A DNA stretch of 5,875 nt from Chloroflexota bacterium (lineage in GTDB: Bacteria > Chloroflexota > Limnocylindria > Limnocylindrales > CSP1-4), in assembly GCA_021777365.1 (NCBI GenBank), contig JAJYDP010000341.1, positions 1 through 5,875 on the forward strand, in the 5' to 3' direction. Every line of letters begins with the position of its first letter. The stretch's first letter is position 1. Below the pieces are notes generated by a model that searched no databases, was not told where the DNA came from, and was given only the letters and a program-made list of their open reading frames with translations. Below are positions 5,400-5,875 of the stretch, one piece after another. The position numbers were made by a program, and so were the translations under genes.

Positions 5400-5467
5400 T
5401 GACGGACGGTCTGACGCCGTCTCGTGGTGGGCTGTTGCGGGTCAATCGCTGACAGAAACGCTGTACT

Positions 5468-5875
5468 TCAGCGAGAGGAGCGGCCAAGTGTCGGTGGACC
5501 CGCCATCGCACCGTCCGGTGGGGCTGCTTGGTCGTGCCCGGGCAGCGGCACGCTTGCTTGATCAGCCTCCGTGGTCTGCACCGCCACCTCATCGGCGGTT
5601 GGGACCGGCTCGCTGAAGAGAGCCACGTAAGGGTCGTACCGATAGACGCGGTTCCGCTTGTGGCCGGTGACCTCACCCAGGATGCCCGCTTCCTCGAACT
5701 GCTGCACGAGCTTATTCGCAGTGGGCCACGACACTCCCAGGTACTCGCTCGCCACGTTGACATTGATCAGCGGTCGCTCGAACAGGTAGTCGAGCAGCTT
5801 CAGCGAGTGGCCGCCCCATGCTTGAACGCTCGCGCGATGTGCTTCGCGCATCCCAACAATCGCCGTCGCGGTGCC
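5468..5875 (-). CDS. Fic-family protein, C-terminal winged-helix part (5' end beyond window)
   Basis: The last 135 codons of a longer gene are present; the frame is open to the right edge, so the ATG at 5851 is internal rather than the true start. Residues 26-89 of this part, from LLDYLFERPLINV through ASEYLGVSWPTANKLVQQFE, EAGILGEVTGHKRNR and VYRYDPYVALF, are the winged helix that ends many bacterial Fic proteins of about 370 residues. The catalytic HxFx(D/E)GNGR loop, which in active family members transfers AMP to target proteins, would lie outside the window, so activity cannot be judged. After YVALFSE, where such proteins usually stop, a 45-residue Pro/Ala-rich tail continues to TGA at 5470-5468; I do not recognise it. 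Rows 5701-5760 and 5761-5820 each count 37 G+C of 60, below the neighbouring genes, which may reflect transfer. Such genes often move with toxin or defence loci. Family call firm from the tail domain alone. Confidence 0.8.
   Translation of the reverse strand, partial: GTATAIVGMREAHRASVQAWGGHSLKLLDYLFERPLINVNVASEYLGVSWPTANKLVQQFEEAGILGEVTGHKRNRVYRYDPYVALFSEPVPTADEVAVQTTEADQASVPLPGHDQAAPPDGAMAGPPTLGRSSR

Larger units (their letters stand above)
5137..5467. other. 331-bp intergenic region, no gene seen, rich in inverted repeats
   Basis: Between the Fic-type gene and the leader ORF I find no convincing protein or tRNA gene on either strand. The stretch holds several dyads: 5149-5162, GCGCA/TGCGC at 5181-5193, 5237-5252, and two adjacent hairpins at 5345-5399. 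The promoter of the phosphoesterase unit should lie here. The only -10-like hexamer I would point to on the minus strand is TAGCCT (5239-5234), and it lacks a matching -35. Confidence 0.5.

Noticed and set aside
5431..5445. TTGACC on the minus strand just after the Fic-type stop, as a -35 element
   Set aside because: No TANNNT-like hexamer lies 16-19 nt downstream, so I do not call a promoter.
5029..5616. Plus-strand frames of 195 and 132 codons across the intergenic region and the Fic-type tail
   Set aside because: Arg/Pro/Ala-rich translations with no recognisable motif, overlapping the leader ORF, several dyads and the Fic-type gene.
5296..5763. A 155-codon minus-strand frame
   Set aside because: It overlaps the Fic-type winged helix in another frame. 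Only the Fic frame shows family motifs.

Overview
The window is very GC-rich DNA, with some rows above 80 % G+C. Every gene I can support reads on the minus strand. High GC, a Tat-exported enzyme, GTG starts and strong Shine-Dalgarno sites suggest a soil-type high-GC bacterium such as an actinomycete or a Chloroflexota relative. The sequence alone does not fix the phylum.

In transcription order (right to left) the layout is as follows. (1) 5875-5468 is the 3' end of a Fic-family protein gene: the C-terminal winged-helix segment plus an unusual tail. (2) 5467-5137 is a non-coding stretch rich in inverted repeats. (3) 5136-5002 is a 44-codon candidate leader ORF with its own strong ribosome binding site; its stop overlaps the next start codon as ATGA. 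(4) 5005-2210 is a 931-residue secreted protein that joins an N-terminal YncE-like beta-propeller to a C-terminal PF04185-type phosphoesterase. A GC-rich hairpin at 2194-2165 follows it. (5) 2102-1926 is a 58-codon candidate small ORF. (6) 1924-1301 is an Rrf2-family regulator with IscR-like Cys3-His ligands and a long C-terminal extension. (7) 1304 to the left edge is a Tat-exported protein related to the large (beta) subunit of N,N-dimethylformamidase, cut by the window. It is the longest reading frame left of the phosphoesterase and has no stop inside the window.

Features 5 to 7 look like one transcription unit. The small ORF stops one base before the regulator's ATG, and the regulator's TGA overlaps the enzyme's ATG by four bases. 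A plausible reading is that an Fe-S or redox-sensing regulator controls itself and an exported hydrolase-like protein.

The most unusual structure is an exact 52-bp direct repeat. One copy lies in the enzyme gene (866-917) and one in the small ORF (1979-2030), 1113 bp apart and in the same reading frame. Both encode the family's conserved WYGG segment. Recombination between them would delete the regulator and the export signal and leave an in-frame fusion. A perfect 13-bp palindrome sits on the regulator's start codon. Both multi-gene units open with a short ORF that has a near-ideal Shine-Dalgarno site and is tightly coupled to the next gene.
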